Shown one piece after another: positions 25,500 through 34,694 of a DNA stretch of 39,440 bases. The stretch covers positions 1-39,440 of the forward strand of contig NZ_QJHB01000015.1 of assembly GCF_003260275.1 (NCBI RefSeq). Reading direction: 5' to 3'. The notes below the pieces were generated by a model. That model was not told where the DNA came from, did not search any database, and was given only the letters and a program-made list of their open reading frames with translations. The first letter of the stretch is position 1. The number at the start of each line of letters is the position of its first letter. A program made the position numbers and the translations under genes. Source of the stretch: Homoserinimonas sp. OAct 916. GTDB taxonomy: Bacteria; Actinomycetota; Actinomycetes; Actinomycetales; Microbacteriaceae.

Positions 25500-26307
25500 T
25501 GTTCTCTCCGTTTAGGTGAGTCTGCCGGTTCAGTGGCCGATGCCGGCCCAATACCGGAACCGCGGCGAGCAACTCGCGCGTATAGGCGCTGGTCGGCGAG
25601 TGGATGACGCTCGCGGTCGGTCCGTGCTCGACCATCTCCCCCCCGCGCATCACAGCGACGGTATCCGCTATCTCGGCGACCGCCGCAAGGTCGTGGCTGA
25701 TGAGCAAAGTAGCAAGTCGCCCTCGGTCACGTAACTGCGCCAGCAGCGTGAGTATCTCCGCTTGCACGGTGACATCCAGCGCGCTGGTCGGTTCGTCGGC
25801 CAACAACACTTCCGCGTCCAACGCGAGGGCTAACGCGATCGCCACGCGCTGCAATTGACCGCCTGACATCTCATGCGGGTACCGGTCGAGTACCCGTGCC
25901 GGAAGCAACATCTCGGCAATCGCGGACTCGGCGCGTGCCCGAGCCTCGTCGCGAGACCGGACACCGTGCAGGCGGAGCGATCGCACGAAAACGTCGCCGA
26001 CCTTCATAATCGGATGAAACGCAGTACTTGGGCTCTGGAAGATCATCGCGATCCGTCGGCCACGCACTTCGCGGAGCACGTGTTTGGAAGCGCCGACGAG
26101 CTCCATCCCATCGAAGCGGATACTCCCGGTAACAATGGCGCCGAGCCGCTCCGCGAGGCCAAGAATTGCATTGGTCGACATCGACTTACCCGAACCGCTC
26201 TCGCCGACAAGCCCGACTATGCGGCCTGGTTCGAGATCGAGACTGGGGATGTGGGAGACACGATGCCCGCCGAAGGACACACTGAGGTCTCGGATCTCAA
26301 GGGTCAT
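25489..26307 (-). CDS. Oligopeptide/dipeptide-type ABC transporter ATPase (OppD/DppD-like)
   Basis: 272 residues. Walker A GESGSGKSM, Q-loop MIFQSPSTAFHPIMKVGD, signature MSGGQLQR, Walker B EVLLADEPTSALD and switch His in LLISHDLAA are present. It is shorter than usual OppD proteins: it stops soon after AVPVLGRHRPLN and lacks the Cys-rich oligo_HPY tail, which only its partner has. Its ATG overlaps the permease stop (ATGA), and its end overlaps the next ATPase start. It forms the mixed ATPase pair of the importer. Confidence 0.93.
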   Translation of the reverse strand: MTLEIRDLSVSFGGHRVSHIPSLDLEPGRIVGLVGESGSGKSMSTNAILGLAERLGAIVTGSIRFDGMELVGASKHVLREVRGRRIAMIFQSPSTAFHPIMKVGDVFVRSLRLHGVRSRDEARARAESAIAEMLLPARVLDRYPHEMSGGQLQRVAIALALALDAEVLLADEPTSALDVTVQAEILTLLAQLRDRGRLATLLISHDLAAVAEIADTVAVMRGGEMVEHGPTASVIHSPTSAYTRELLAAVPVLGRHRPLNRQTHLNGENSDA

Positions 26308-27230
26308 CGACTAACCACCCGCCTCGGGTCGAGCCGCTCGTGGATTCCGTCACCGAGCAGATTGAAGGCGAGTGCCGTGATAAGGATCGCCAGGCCTGGA
26401 AAGGTGACCACCCACCATTGCGTCGCGAAATAGCCCTGCCCCTGGTTCACCATGAGGCCCCAATCGGGCGTCGGGTCTTGGGCACCAAGTCCGAGAAACG
26501 ACAGTGATGCGGCGGTGAGGATTATGCCACCGAAGTCGAGGGATGCCTGCACGATCACGGGCGTCACCGAGTTCGGAAGCACGTGTCGGAACATTACTCG
26601 CCAGCGGGGCAACCCAAGAATTCGCGCATTCTCCACGTAGCGTCTCGTGGTGACTGACTTCGCCTCGCCACGCACCAGGCGCGCGTACCAGGGCCACCAG
26701 GCGATTCCAATTGCGATCATCGTACTGTACGGACTAGGCGGCAACACCACTGCGAATGCGAGCGCAAGCAGTAGCGCTGGCACAGCGAGGAAGATATCGG
26801 TGATCCGCATAATGACCTCGTCGATGACGCCACCGAAATGGCCGGCGAGCAGGCCCAGCGGTATACCGATGATGCATGAAGACGCGATCACGGCCGCGGC
26901 GATCACGGGTGAGATACGGATGCCGTAGATTACTCGACTCAGGATGTCGCGGCCCACCTGATCGGTGCCGAATAAGTGCTCCGCCGAGGGGGCTACGAGC
27001 GTCTCGAACGGATGCGTGGCGGTGGACGCATCATCCGGAAACGGGGCCAGGAACGGGGCGAGCACACCGAAAATGACGACGATCATGACAATCGCAGCCC
27101 CAAATGCGAACAGCGGATTCTCACGCATCCAGCGAACCGCCCGACGCCCGGCTGAGGTGGGACCGAACGCGCTTCCGCCCCGTGGCTCGGATCCTTGCCC
27201 GGCATTGGTCACTCTATTGAGTCGGCTCAT
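26304..27230 (-). CDS. ABC transporter permease (OppC/DppC-like)
   Basis: 308 residues. The N-terminal OppC_N segment (MRENPLFAFGAAIVMIVVIF with FGVLAPFLAPF) precedes the binding-protein-dependent transport domain, with GTDQVGRDILSRVIYGIRIS, several spans and the ATPase-coupling EAA-like loop (RYVENARILGLPRWRVMFRH). The end GLAILITALAFNLLGDGIHE and RLDPR is typical. It overlaps both neighbours by four bases. It lies in the membrane with the OppB-like subunit to form the channel. Confidence 0.94.
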   Translation of the reverse strand: MSRLNRVTNAGQGSEPRGGSAFGPTSAGRRAVRWMRENPLFAFGAAIVMIVVIFGVLAPFLAPFPDDASTATHPFETLVAPSAEHLFGTDQVGRDILSRVIYGIRISPVIAAAVIASSCIIGIPLGLLAGHFGGVIDEVIMRITDIFLAVPALLLALAFAVVLPPSPYSTMIAIGIAWWPWYARLVRGEAKSVTTRRYVENARILGLPRWRVMFRHVLPNSVTPVIVQASLDFGGIILTAASLSFLGLGAQDPTPDWGLMVNQGQGYFATQWWVVTFPGLAILITALAFNLLGDGIHERLDPRRVVSR

Positions 27231-28243
27231 TTCAGGCGGATCCTCGGGTCGAGGGCGGCTTGCAGCAAGTCGACGAGCAGATTGGCCAGCACGTAGACGA
27301 CGGCGACGAGAAGCGTAATACCCATGATGGCTGGAGTGTCGAGCGACGTGATGGCTGCAGCGGCATAACTTCCGATCCCCGGCCAGTTAAAGATCGATTC
27401 GACCAAAAACGTATTCACCAACGCATAAGCGAAAACCAGAGCGAGCACCTGAATGATAGGGCTCCACGCGAGTCGCAGGGCAAAGCGGCCGAATACGCTT
27501 CGCTCACTGAAACCGAGTGCACGAACCATTTGGATATGAGCATCGCCAGAAACCTCGAGGATGCTCGCTCGTACCATGCGCATCACAACACCGATTGGGT
27601 AGGCAGCAACGGCGAAGGCGGGCAGGATCAAATGGCTGATCGAGCTGCCAAGAACCGGCCAGTTGCCGGTGAACAGCGCGTCGATCGGCGTGAAGCCGGT
27701 GTACGACATCAGCGGCGAGGAGTATTGCAGCTCGGGGTCGTATTCACCAGCAACCGGGAGTAAATGCAACTGTTGAAAAAAGACCATCTGCAGGATCAGC
27801 GCCAACCAGAAGACCGGCATCGAGACTCCGAAGACGGCGAGGGTGCGAAGAGCTTGGTCGCTGAGACGACCCTTGCGGTACGCGGAGATGACTCCGAGCG
27901 GGACTCCGACGACCACTGCGATCACTAACGCGGTCACCACCAGTTCCAGCGACGCTGGCAATCGAAGTGCGATATCGGAGAGCACCGCCTGGTGGGTGTG
28001 AATCGACACACCCCAGTTACCGGAAAGGATACCGCCAAAGTAGTCGAAAATCTGCACCACCAAAGGCTTATCGAGACCGAGTTCGGTGCGCACGGCAGCA
28101 ATCTGCGCGGCCGTTGCGTGCGGGCCCACCCAGCTTGCCGCCGGGTCGCCGGGGATAACGCGGGCGATGAAGAACGTCAGCACCACGACCCCGGCGACCA
28201 CAAGCGCCGCAAGCCCCAACCTACGGGCAAGATATTTGATCAT
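27227..28243 (-). CDS. ABC transporter permease (OppB/DppB-like)
   Basis: 338 residues, six predicted spans. The N-terminus (YLARRLGLAALVVAGVVVL then IPGDPA) and LGLDKPLVVQIFDYFGGILS are the standard OppB opening. GVSIHTHQAVLSDIALRLPA, the EAA-like loop near HIQMVRALGFSERSVFGRF and NTFLVESIFNWPGIGSYA confirm it. It overlaps the binding-protein stop and the next permease start by four bases each, so translation is coupled along the transporter. Confidence 0.94.
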   Translation of the reverse strand: MIKYLARRLGLAALVVAGVVVLTFFIARVIPGDPAASWVGPHATAAQIAAVRTELGLDKPLVVQIFDYFGGILSGNWGVSIHTHQAVLSDIALRLPASLELVVTALVIAVVVGVPLGVISAYRKGRLSDQALRTLAVFGVSMPVFWLALILQMVFFQQLHLLPVAGEYDPELQYSSPLMSYTGFTPIDALFTGNWPVLGSSISHLILPAFAVAAYPIGVVMRMVRASILEVSGDAHIQMVRALGFSERSVFGRFALRLAWSPIIQVLALVFAYALVNTFLVESIFNWPGIGSYAAAAITSLDTPAIMGITLLVAVVYVLANLLVDLLQAALDPRIRLK

Positions 28244-29862
28244 TGAGCCGCCGGCTGCAGATCATAGGCGAACGCCACGTTCGGATACGCCGGATTGTCG
28301 ACGTAGCCTGCGACCGAGTTTTGTAGCACCCGCTGGTAATTCGAGGTGTAGAGAACGACCGCCGGAGCGTCGTTGAAGAGCTCCTTTTGCATTTCGATGT
28401 ACATCTGTTCAGCCTTGGGCTTGTCGACGGCGAGGACAGCCTCGACCTTGTCGATCTGGGCATCAAGGCCCGCGTTCTTGTAGTAGCTGAGATTGTAAAA
28501 TGGTTTTTCTTCGCTGTGGAACAGATTGATAAACCACGAATACGGGTCGGCATAGTCAGGCCACCAGTACATTACGAAGATGTCCTGTCGCTTTGACGCG
28601 TCCTCAGATTGCGCCTGCGCCCACTGGGTCGGCCACTGCAGCGCCGTGAGCGATACGTTCACGTTGAGGGCAGCGAGGCTGGACTTCACCAGTGTCATAG
28701 CGAGTTCCTGCTGGTCGTCGCCGCTCGTGTAGGTCAGGGTGAGGTCGAGTGCCTTCTTGCCCGGGCCATACCCCTCCTTGGCGAGCAGCTGGGTGGCCTG
28801 GTCAGGATTATAGGCATACTCCGCAAGACCCTCCGAGTAGCCGACGAGACCTTTCGGTACGATTCCGGGCGTGCGGGTTGCAGATCCTTTCAGCGCAGCG
28901 ACGATGCCATCATAGTTGATGCCATAGTTGAGTGCCTTCCGCAGATTAGGGTTCTTCAGCGGACCATCCGTTGTGTTGTAAAAAGCAAAGAGGTTCTGCC
29001 ACGAAGCGCGTTCAGTCACCTGGACACTGTTGTCGTCTTTGAAGGAGCCCCAGAGCTCAGGTGTGAGCTGAGCGACAAAACTGACCTCTTTGCTGCGTAC
29101 CAGTTGCGCAGCAGTAGTAGCCTGGCCGACGACACGGTACACGACCTTGTCATAGTGGGCGCCATCCCAGCCGCCCCAGTAATCGGGGAACGCATCTAGA
29201 GTGACTTCGACCTCTTGCCCCTGTTGCCACTTGGTCACAGAGTACGGCCCCGAACCGGCGTCATGGCCGGCCTCGAACCACGCCGTTAGGTCTTCGCTGC
29301 CCGCGGCCTTTGTGTCGAAGATGTACGCCGCGTAGTCGGCGGAACTGATCAGGTCAAGCGGGGCTGCGTAACTGAGGTTGAACACCAGCGTGGTCGCATC
29401 CGGCGCGTCAATGCTCTTGACAGCGCCCCAGATGTACGCGGCGCCGGCGTCGAGCTTGATCGTGCGCTCTATAGCGGCCTTTGCGGCGGCGGCATCCAAT
29501 GGGTTGCCGCTGTGGAATTTGATGTCGGGTCGCAACGTGAAAGTCCACTGCATACCGTCGGCTGATGACTTCCAGCTGGTAGCCAGAAGCGGCTCGACCT
29601 TCTGGGTGTTGTCGTTGTATCGGGTCAGTGTCTCGTATACGTTGCTCAAAACGATTATCTCGTTCGAGTACGAGGTCGATGGGTCCCAGCTGGTGATGGC
29701 CGTCGAGTGGGCATCATAAACGAAAGTCGAGTTCGTGCCCGTATTGGCTCCCGCGGTGCTGCCGCCCTCATTCGCAGTCGGGGAGTGCGGCGTCCCGGTG
29801 CAGGCAGTCAGGGTGAGTGTCGCGGCCACGATAATGGCGGCGACTATGCGCATGCGTTTCAT
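28240..29862 (-). CDS. ABC transporter substrate-binding lipoprotein (SBP_bac_5)
   Basis: 540 residues from ATG 29862, preceded by GGAGCAGAA; the frame is open to 29922 but that extension would bury the signal. The signal MKRMRIVAAIIVAATLTL ends in the lipobox LTAC, so Cys is lipidated and the protein is held on the outer face of the membrane. Family blocks are NVYETLTRYND, WTFTLRPDIKFHSGNPLDA, LVFNLSYAAPLD and NPNLRKALNYGINYDGIV. It captures a peptide-like solute and hands it to the OppB/C channel. Family-5 proteins bind peptides, nickel, opines and glycosides as well, so the ligand is open. Confidence 0.94.
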   Translation of the reverse strand: MKRMRIVAAIIVAATLTLTACTGTPHSPTANEGGSTAGANTGTNSTFVYDAHSTAITSWDPSTSYSNEIIVLSNVYETLTRYNDNTQKVEPLLATSWKSSADGMQWTFTLRPDIKFHSGNPLDAAAAKAAIERTIKLDAGAAYIWGAVKSIDAPDATTLVFNLSYAAPLDLISSADYAAYIFDTKAAGSEDLTAWFEAGHDAGSGPYSVTKWQQGQEVEVTLDAFPDYWGGWDGAHYDKVVYRVVGQATTAAQLVRSKEVSFVAQLTPELWGSFKDDNSVQVTERASWQNLFAFYNTTDGPLKNPNLRKALNYGINYDGIVAALKGSATRTPGIVPKGLVGYSEGLAEYAYNPDQATQLLAKEGYGPGKKALDLTLTYTSGDDQQELAMTLVKSSLAALNVNVSLTALQWPTQWAQAQSEDASKRQDIFVMYWWPDYADPYSWFINLFHSEEKPFYNLSYYKNAGLDAQIDKVEAVLAVDKPKAEQMYIEMQKELFNDAPAVVLYTSNYQRVLQNSVAGYVDNPAYPNVAFAYDLQPAAQ

Positions 29863-29980
29863 TTCTGCTCCATCTATTTCAGGAAGATATGTTGGGGTGG
29901 GATCAGGGGGGACTCCGGCCATGTTCTGGGCCGAGACGGGCGGATTTTTCTCTGCAGTGTGCGGAGCCAGACGCGAGTCA
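29863..29980. other. Gap inside the catabolic operon
   Basis: 118 bases between the HyuA-like stop and the binding-protein start. It is the first real break in the operon; a promoter or processing site for the transporter genes could lie here. No convincing -35/-10 pair or terminator hairpin was found. Confidence 0.35.
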
Positions 29981-31543
29981 TCAGAGCGACCCCAGAGGGC
30001 CTGCCGCCTTGACTTTTACACGAAGAGCGGGATTCGTGAGATAGGCGAGGGGGATCTCCTCGATTCCGACGACCTCGACCTTCTTGGGGTCGGCGCCGGC
30101 TCGCACTGCACGCTCGGTCGCCTGTTCTATCGCCTCGGCAATGATGTCTGATCGGGTCGAGTTGTCGAGAGCGAAGATTCGGTCGACCTGTCCGCTCACG
30201 GTGCCGATAGCGGCACCAATAGCATTGGCGACATCGTAATTGTCGGGGCGGTGAATGACGCTGATACCCGGGATCTTGTCGGGCAGGAAAACGCTACCGC
30301 CGCCGACGGCAATCATTGGCATGTCACCGCGGGCAACCTTGACCCTATCCACAGCGTCCGCAACAGCCTGATCGGCGAGTTCCAGGCCCTCTGCGAGTTG
30401 CTCGCGCAGGCTCGGATCGAGATCGTGCGTGCCGAATCGGGCGCGGCCGGCGGCTACTGTGGCATCAGAAATGGTGGCCCGCGGCCCTCCGAAGATGAGG
30501 GACTGCTCGGGCAAGCGGTAGCCGACACTGTCCGGTCCAATTGTTGTCTGGCCATCGAGCCGGCGGATGATGGTGCCACCGCCGATCGCGATGCTGACCA
30601 GGTCGGGCATGCGGAAGTTGGTGTCAATGCCACCGATCTTCACGCCGAGGCTCGACTCGCGCGGAAAACCGTTTGTGAGCACTCCGATGTCGGTCGAAGT
30701 GCCTCCGACGTCGACGACGAGCGCGTCGTTCACCCCTGTCAAGTACGCAGCGCCGCGAATGCTGTTTGCCGGCCCGGAACCGATGGTGAGCACCGGGAAG
30801 TGGAGGGCGAAGTCAAGCGCCATAAGAGTGCCGTCGTTCTGCGCGAAGTAGACGACGGCGTCTCCGAGTCCGTTGTCGGCAAGGGCTTGGGTGAGTGCAC
30901 CGATCACCCCGTGCGCGACACCTACAAGTGCTTCGTTGAGCACGGTCGCATTCTCCCGCTCCAGGAGGCCGAGGGCGCCGATCTCATGGCTGAGCGACAC
31001 GTGCACGTCAGGGCCGAGCTCCCGGCGCACTAGGTCAAGGGCGGCGAGCTCATGCTCGTCAGAGACTGGAGAGAAGATCGAGGTGATGGCTACGGCATCG
31101 ACTTTCTCGTCAAAACTGCCAAGGAAGCGGGCCATGGCGTCGGCGTCGAACGCAGTGATCTCGCGGCCGTCGAGCTCGGCGCCGCCGTCAACGATGCACT
31201 CGCCCATAGAGATCGCCTGGCGCAGGTCGGCTGGCCAACCGAACAGAGGGCGGATCGCGTTGCTCGCCGGGCCTCCGATGCGCACGACTGCGACCCGGCC
31301 AAGACCGCGCCGTTCGAGCACAGCATTGGTCGCGTGAGTGGTGCCGATCATCACATGGCTGACGTCGCTCACTGAAATCTTGTTACTCAGCACCGCTTTG
31401 ATCGCCGCATTGATGCCGCCGGTGACGTCGCGTGTGGTGCCAACCTTGGTCTTCGCCAACAAGGTGCCATAGGCGTCGATGACGGCGGCATCCGTGTTCG
31501 TTCCTCCGACGTCGACGCCGATTCGTAGGTTACGCGAGCTCAT
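29981..31543 (-). CDS. Hydantoinase/oxoprolinase N-terminal-domain protein (short HyuA-like)
   Basis: 520 residues. The actin-like ATPase signatures are IGVDVGGTNTDAAVI (~residues 8-22), IGTTHATNAVLERRGL, SIFSPVSDEHEL, LSHEIGALGLLERENATVLN, LTIGSGPANSIRGAA and the second loop VVDVGGTSTDIGV. The protein lacks the long C-terminal part of the 726-residue paralogue in this module and matches the form often found beside DUF917 proteins. Its start lies inside the end of the DUF917 gene (14-base overlap), so the two probably act as one enzyme. It presumably hydrolyses or phosphorylates a cyclic amide or acid; the substrate is unknown. Confidence 0.93.
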   Translation of the reverse strand: MSSRNLRIGVDVGGTNTDAAVIDAYGTLLAKTKVGTTRDVTGGINAAIKAVLSNKISVSDVSHVMIGTTHATNAVLERRGLGRVAVVRIGGPASNAIRPLFGWPADLRQAISMGECIVDGGAELDGREITAFDADAMARFLGSFDEKVDAVAITSIFSPVSDEHELAALDLVRRELGPDVHVSLSHEIGALGLLERENATVLNEALVGVAHGVIGALTQALADNGLGDAVVYFAQNDGTLMALDFALHFPVLTIGSGPANSIRGAAYLTGVNDALVVDVGGTSTDIGVLTNGFPRESSLGVKIGGIDTNFRMPDLVSIAIGGGTIIRRLDGQTTIGPDSVGYRLPEQSLIFGGPRATISDATVAAGRARFGTHDLDPSLREQLAEGLELADQAVADAVDRVKVARGDMPMIAVGGGSVFLPDKIPGISVIHRPDNYDVANAIGAAIGTVSGQVDRIFALDNSTRSDIIAEAIEQATERAVRAGADPKKVEVVGIEEIPLAYLTNPALRVKVKAAGPLGSL

Positions 31544-32603
31544 GGATGTCTTCTACTTTCTGGTAGGCGAACTCGTAGCCGAACGCACGTGGCCCTGCAG
31601 ACTCGATGCCCTTGTCAGTGCGCCAGATCGGGTCGCAGGGAAAGGCGACGGCGGTGATGCGTTGGCCATAACGCAGCACTTCGGTAGTGATTGCTTCGGC
31701 GCTCTGGGTGTCCAGCACCGTGATGATGTCGGGAACCGAGGCGAGCACCTTGCCATCTTCGAGGGCGACAAGGTTCTCGTTCTGGATCTCGATGCGCACG
31801 AGTCGCCCGGAGTCGCCGCGAAGACCCTCGATGATGACGGAGCCACGAACGAAACCGCCTGTGGTGCGGCGTTCCACGTCAACAACCTTGCCCTCAATTA
31901 GGCGAACGCCATCAACAGCGTCCAAGAGCTTGCCAACCGAGTCATCGGCACTCTCGGCGATGAGTTGCCCGATCATGATCGCTCGCGACACCGAGCCGCG
32001 CACTGTGGCGGTGCGTGCCTGCTCAGCGGTCATCAAGTACTCGGAGGTCACACCCCGGCCGCCGAATGCGACCGCGGTGGAGCGGCAGAGACGTTCCAGC
32101 CACAGGCCGTTGGTGGGATAGAGGACGTTCACGTTGCCCCGCTCATCAGTTATCACGCACGGATCCGGGCGAATCCCCGCGAGGTGCATTGATACCTGTG
32201 GCATTTCCGGAAACGCTCGTCCCATACCGTCGGCGTCGACGATCGGGAGGCCCATGCGGGCGGCCCAGCCTATGGGTTCGCAGCCGTTCGCACCGCCGAT
32301 CTCAGTGCACATTAACGCGGCGACCTTCTGTCCGGTGAGCGCTTCAATGCGGTCGCGCAACCAGACCCCCTCCCAACCATTGCCAGGCTTTTCGAGTGAA
32401 ACCGTCGGGGCACCGACCATCCCACAGGGCATGATGAGGGCATCATCAGGCAGCTCGTCGAGGTCTACCAGGGGTACTGGTCCGAACTCTTCGATCGCTT
32501 GGAGGGCTGCGAGGAGCCCAATTTGGGGAGAACCTCCCCCACCAGCACCCAAGATGGCGCAGCCTCGGGCATGGGCAGGTAGAACATCGGCGTCTAACAG
32601 CAT
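31530..32603 (-). CDS. DUF917 (S-Me-THD-like) domain protein
   Basis: 357 residues. The DUF917 pattern is present: GCAILGAGGGGSPQIGLLAA at residues 14-33, MPCGMVGAPTVSLEKP, ALMCTEIGGANGCEPIGWAA, LPIVDADGMGRAFPEMPQVS, and a C-terminal strand-rich part (GSVIIEGL, VRIEIQNENLVAL, PDIITVLD). These proteins are found next to short HyuA-like ATPases, as here. ATG 32603 has only a weak ribosome site. It is the first gene of the minus-strand operon, divergent from the PucR gene, and is read from the promoter at about 32637-32664. Biochemical role not established. Confidence 0.93.
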   Translation of the reverse strand: MLLDADVLPAHARGCAILGAGGGGSPQIGLLAALQAIEEFGPVPLVDLDELPDDALIMPCGMVGAPTVSLEKPGNGWEGVWLRDRIEALTGQKVAALMCTEIGGANGCEPIGWAARMGLPIVDADGMGRAFPEMPQVSMHLAGIRPDPCVITDERGNVNVLYPTNGLWLERLCRSTAVAFGGRGVTSEYLMTAEQARTATVRGSVSRAIMIGQLIAESADDSVGKLLDAVDGVRLIEGKVVDVERRTTGGFVRGSVIIEGLRGDSGRLVRIEIQNENLVALEDGKVLASVPDIITVLDTQSAEAITTEVLRYGQRITAVAFPCDPIWRTDKGIESAGPRAFGYEFAYQKVEDIHELA

Positions 32604-32636
32604 GGAGAAATTCTAAAAGGAATCGATCGCGCACTA

Positions 32637-32664
32637 TTTGTAGATCGAGCACATAACTCTGCAA
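32637..32664 (-). promoter_or_regulatory. Promoter of the catabolic operon
   Basis: On the minus strand TTGCAG (32664-32659) and TACAAA (32642-32637) are spaced by 16 bases, a good -35/-10 pair about 35 bases before the DUF917 start. The palindrome at 32669-32685 lies just upstream of the -35, the classic place for an activator site. Confidence 0.5.
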
Positions 32665-32668
32665 GAAA

Positions 32669-32685
32669 CTGTGCTGTCAGCACAG
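32669..32685. promoter_or_regulatory. 17-bp palindrome, likely PucR operator
   Basis: ctgtgctg-t-cagcacag is a perfect inverted repeat with an 8-base arm and a single central base, in the divergent region between the DUF917 and PucR genes. It sits upstream of the operon promoter and overlaps the expected -35 area of the regulator gene. It could activate one side and repress the other. Confidence 0.6.
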
Positions 32686-32707
32686 CTTGGCCCGTAAAAT
32701 TGACGTT

Positions 32708-34249
32708 GTGCTCTCGATTGCCGAACTACTTCAGGTCCCCGCGCTAAGAGGCGTCCGAGTACTGGCCGGTGACGCTAATTCCAGATTCGCGACATCGATA
32801 CGGTTCGTAGAAGATGCACAAGGATTGTCGACCTTACCCGCGGAGTCAATTGCTGTGCTGAGCAAAGCCGTGTCCGCAGATTCGCAGGGGTACAAACTCG
32901 ACATCAATCTGCGACAGGCGGCTGGACAGGGCATCGCCGGGTTGGTGTTGACAGGCCGATCGGCCCCCGGCCCAATAGCGATGACGGCCGCGATGCTCGC
33001 GTCCAGAAGCGGGGTGGTGGTGCTAGCTGCGCCGGAGGATTTAGACGTTGTTGAGTTGATAGTCGCCGCGGCGGCAGGGATAGCAGGCTGGGCCGACGGG
33101 GAATTGCGCAGGGCAGATGAGGCGCTAACCCGATTGCGTACAATGGAGCCGCAGCCCGTACCGGGCGACACTGCAGAAATCTTGAGAGTGGGCAGTGAGG
33201 CGCTCGATCTGGACCTGACCGTGCGCGCGCCTGAGGCCGGGGATGTCTTCGCTCGCATCCTGCTTGACGGACAGGAAGTGTCGACAATCTCGGCCAGGAT
33301 GCCGCATGGCCACAGAGGCGCCGCGAGTCGGATCGTCGTTTCGGCAATCGCCGCGGCGATGGAGCGAAGTTTAAGCGCTGCCGTACACGGCCCCGGAATA
33401 CCTATTCGGACACGGAGTGCAGTGCTGGGTGACATTTTAGTGGCGGATGATGCGAACTCGGCGCGCCTGGCTGATCAAGCACGAAGGCTGGGGGTTTCCG
33501 TAGATGGCTGGCATCGGGCACTCATGCTCCACCTCGTGAAGCCGAAGGAGCCACCAAGCTTTGACTTCCTGCAGACGATTGGGGAGGCAGCACTACGCGT
33601 AGTCAGGGCGGGGCCGCATGAGGACTACAGTGCCGGAGCCAGCTTGGCGACGCCGGGCTCGCAAACACCGCAATCGGGAGCATCTGGGTGGCATCTTGCA
33701 CGTTGGGAAGATCGGATTGTGCTAGTTGAGATGTGGCAGCGACAGCCACGTCTTGACGTTGGACGGCTAGGGATGGCCGCGGGGCGCGACGTCTTGGCGA
33801 GTATGGGAGCACAGTTTCCGCAGCTGAGGTTTCGCTGCGGGGTGGGAATGGCCCATCAGGGCGTGCAGGGGCTGCGCGCATCTGTGGCGGAAGCACGGGT
33901 TGCCCTCGGTGCGCCCAACCGAAATAACTTGGTCGGCTACGACGCCGCCGGACTGAAGTCGATGTTGCTTGAGTGGTATGGAACCGACACCGCACGCCAG
34001 GCCGTCCGCGAGCTGCTGACGCCTTTGGAGGAATTGGGCGGCGAACGCGCGGAGACCGCGATCACCACGTTGCAGGCTTACCTGGACGAGCAGGGGTCGC
34101 TGGTTCGGGTCGCGGAGCGCTTGCACCTTCACCGCAATGCGATCGTCTACCGGATGCAGCAGATCAGAAAGTTACTCAAAGTCGACCTCGACGATGCCGA
34201 CCAGCGACTGGCGGTGCAACTGGCATGCAGAGCGCGGCTATTGAGATGA
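32708..34249 (+). CDS. PucR-family transcriptional regulator
   Basis: 513 residues from GTG 32708. I chose this start because the PucR N-terminal domain begins there (LSIAELLQVPALRGVRVLAG), and because TAAAAT (32695-32700) ends 7 bases before it, which suits a leaderless message; the frame could start at TTG 32687. A central GGDEF-like/CdaR region is followed by the C-terminal HTH_30 (SLVRVAERLHLHRNAIVYRM then QQIRKLL). PucR-type proteins sense purine, peptide or related catabolites and control the neighbouring genes. Divergent placement across a palindrome strongly suggests that it controls the DUF917-to-NTF2 operon. Confidence 0.92.
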   Translation: MLSIAELLQVPALRGVRVLAGDANSRFATSIRFVEDAQGLSTLPAESIAVLSKAVSADSQGYKLDINLRQAAGQGIAGLVLTGRSAPGPIAMTAAMLASRSGVVVLAAPEDLDVVELIVAAAAGIAGWADGELRRADEALTRLRTMEPQPVPGDTAEILRVGSEALDLDLTVRAPEAGDVFARILLDGQEVSTISARMPHGHRGAASRIVVSAIAAAMERSLSAAVHGPGIPIRTRSAVLGDILVADDANSARLADQARRLGVSVDGWHRALMLHLVKPKEPPSFDFLQTIGEAALRVVRAGPHEDYSAGASLATPGSQTPQSGASGWHLARWEDRIVLVEMWQRQPRLDVGRLGMAAGRDVLASMGAQFPQLRFRCGVGMAHQGVQGLRASVAEARVALGAPNRNNLVGYDAAGLKSMLLEWYGTDTARQAVRELLTPLEELGGERAETAITTLQAYLDEQGSLVRVAERLHLHRNAIVYRMQQIRKLLKVDLDDADQRLAVQLACRARLLR

Positions 34250-34453
34250 GGGACATAATTTCAGGCTCGCGATTCCCGATCCTGGGTACCGTGTCGTGCC
34301 GCACTCCATTCTCGAGCTCGGAGGATGGACCTAGTTAACTAGCCTGCTGCGGAGTTCTTGCGTCTGCATTCGGCAGTCGTAAGTGGGGCTCGCGATCCCC
34401 CACTACTACTTGAGAGGACGGGCAAGTCCTGCGCAATCTAGAGCGAGCGCACC
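34250..34453. other. Region after the PucR gene
   Basis: No gene seen. 34382-34403 can form a hairpin with arms agtgggg and cccccact. It has no T-run, so it is at best a weak terminator of the regulator gene. Confidence 0.35.
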
Positions 34454-34694
34454 GATCGGGTGGCCCTAAACCCCTTGACCCCGGGGCATCGCGGCGAAAG
34501 CCCCGCCGACAGCCTTCGGGCCAAAAGGCCCGGAATCGCGGGGCAGGACGTGTCCGCGCAGTGATCTCGGGACGGAGGTGCATCCCCTATTTCCGCGCCA
34601 CATGGCGCAGGTTTGGTCCCCGTCTGGTCCCCTAACTCGTCGACAGCAACAACAAGTCCCCGCGAGATTCCTCATCTCACCAGGACTTTTATCG
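34454..34694. repeat. Shared left-flank block, right end of module C
   Basis: Counterpart of 19024-19257, with ggtcccc-gtctggtcccc at 34615-34632 and a terminator-like hairpin (aagtcc...ggactttt, 34666-34690) against the att core. It also holds a GC hairpin cgggcc-aaaa-ggcccg (34517-34532) not kept in the other copy. Confidence 0.65.
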
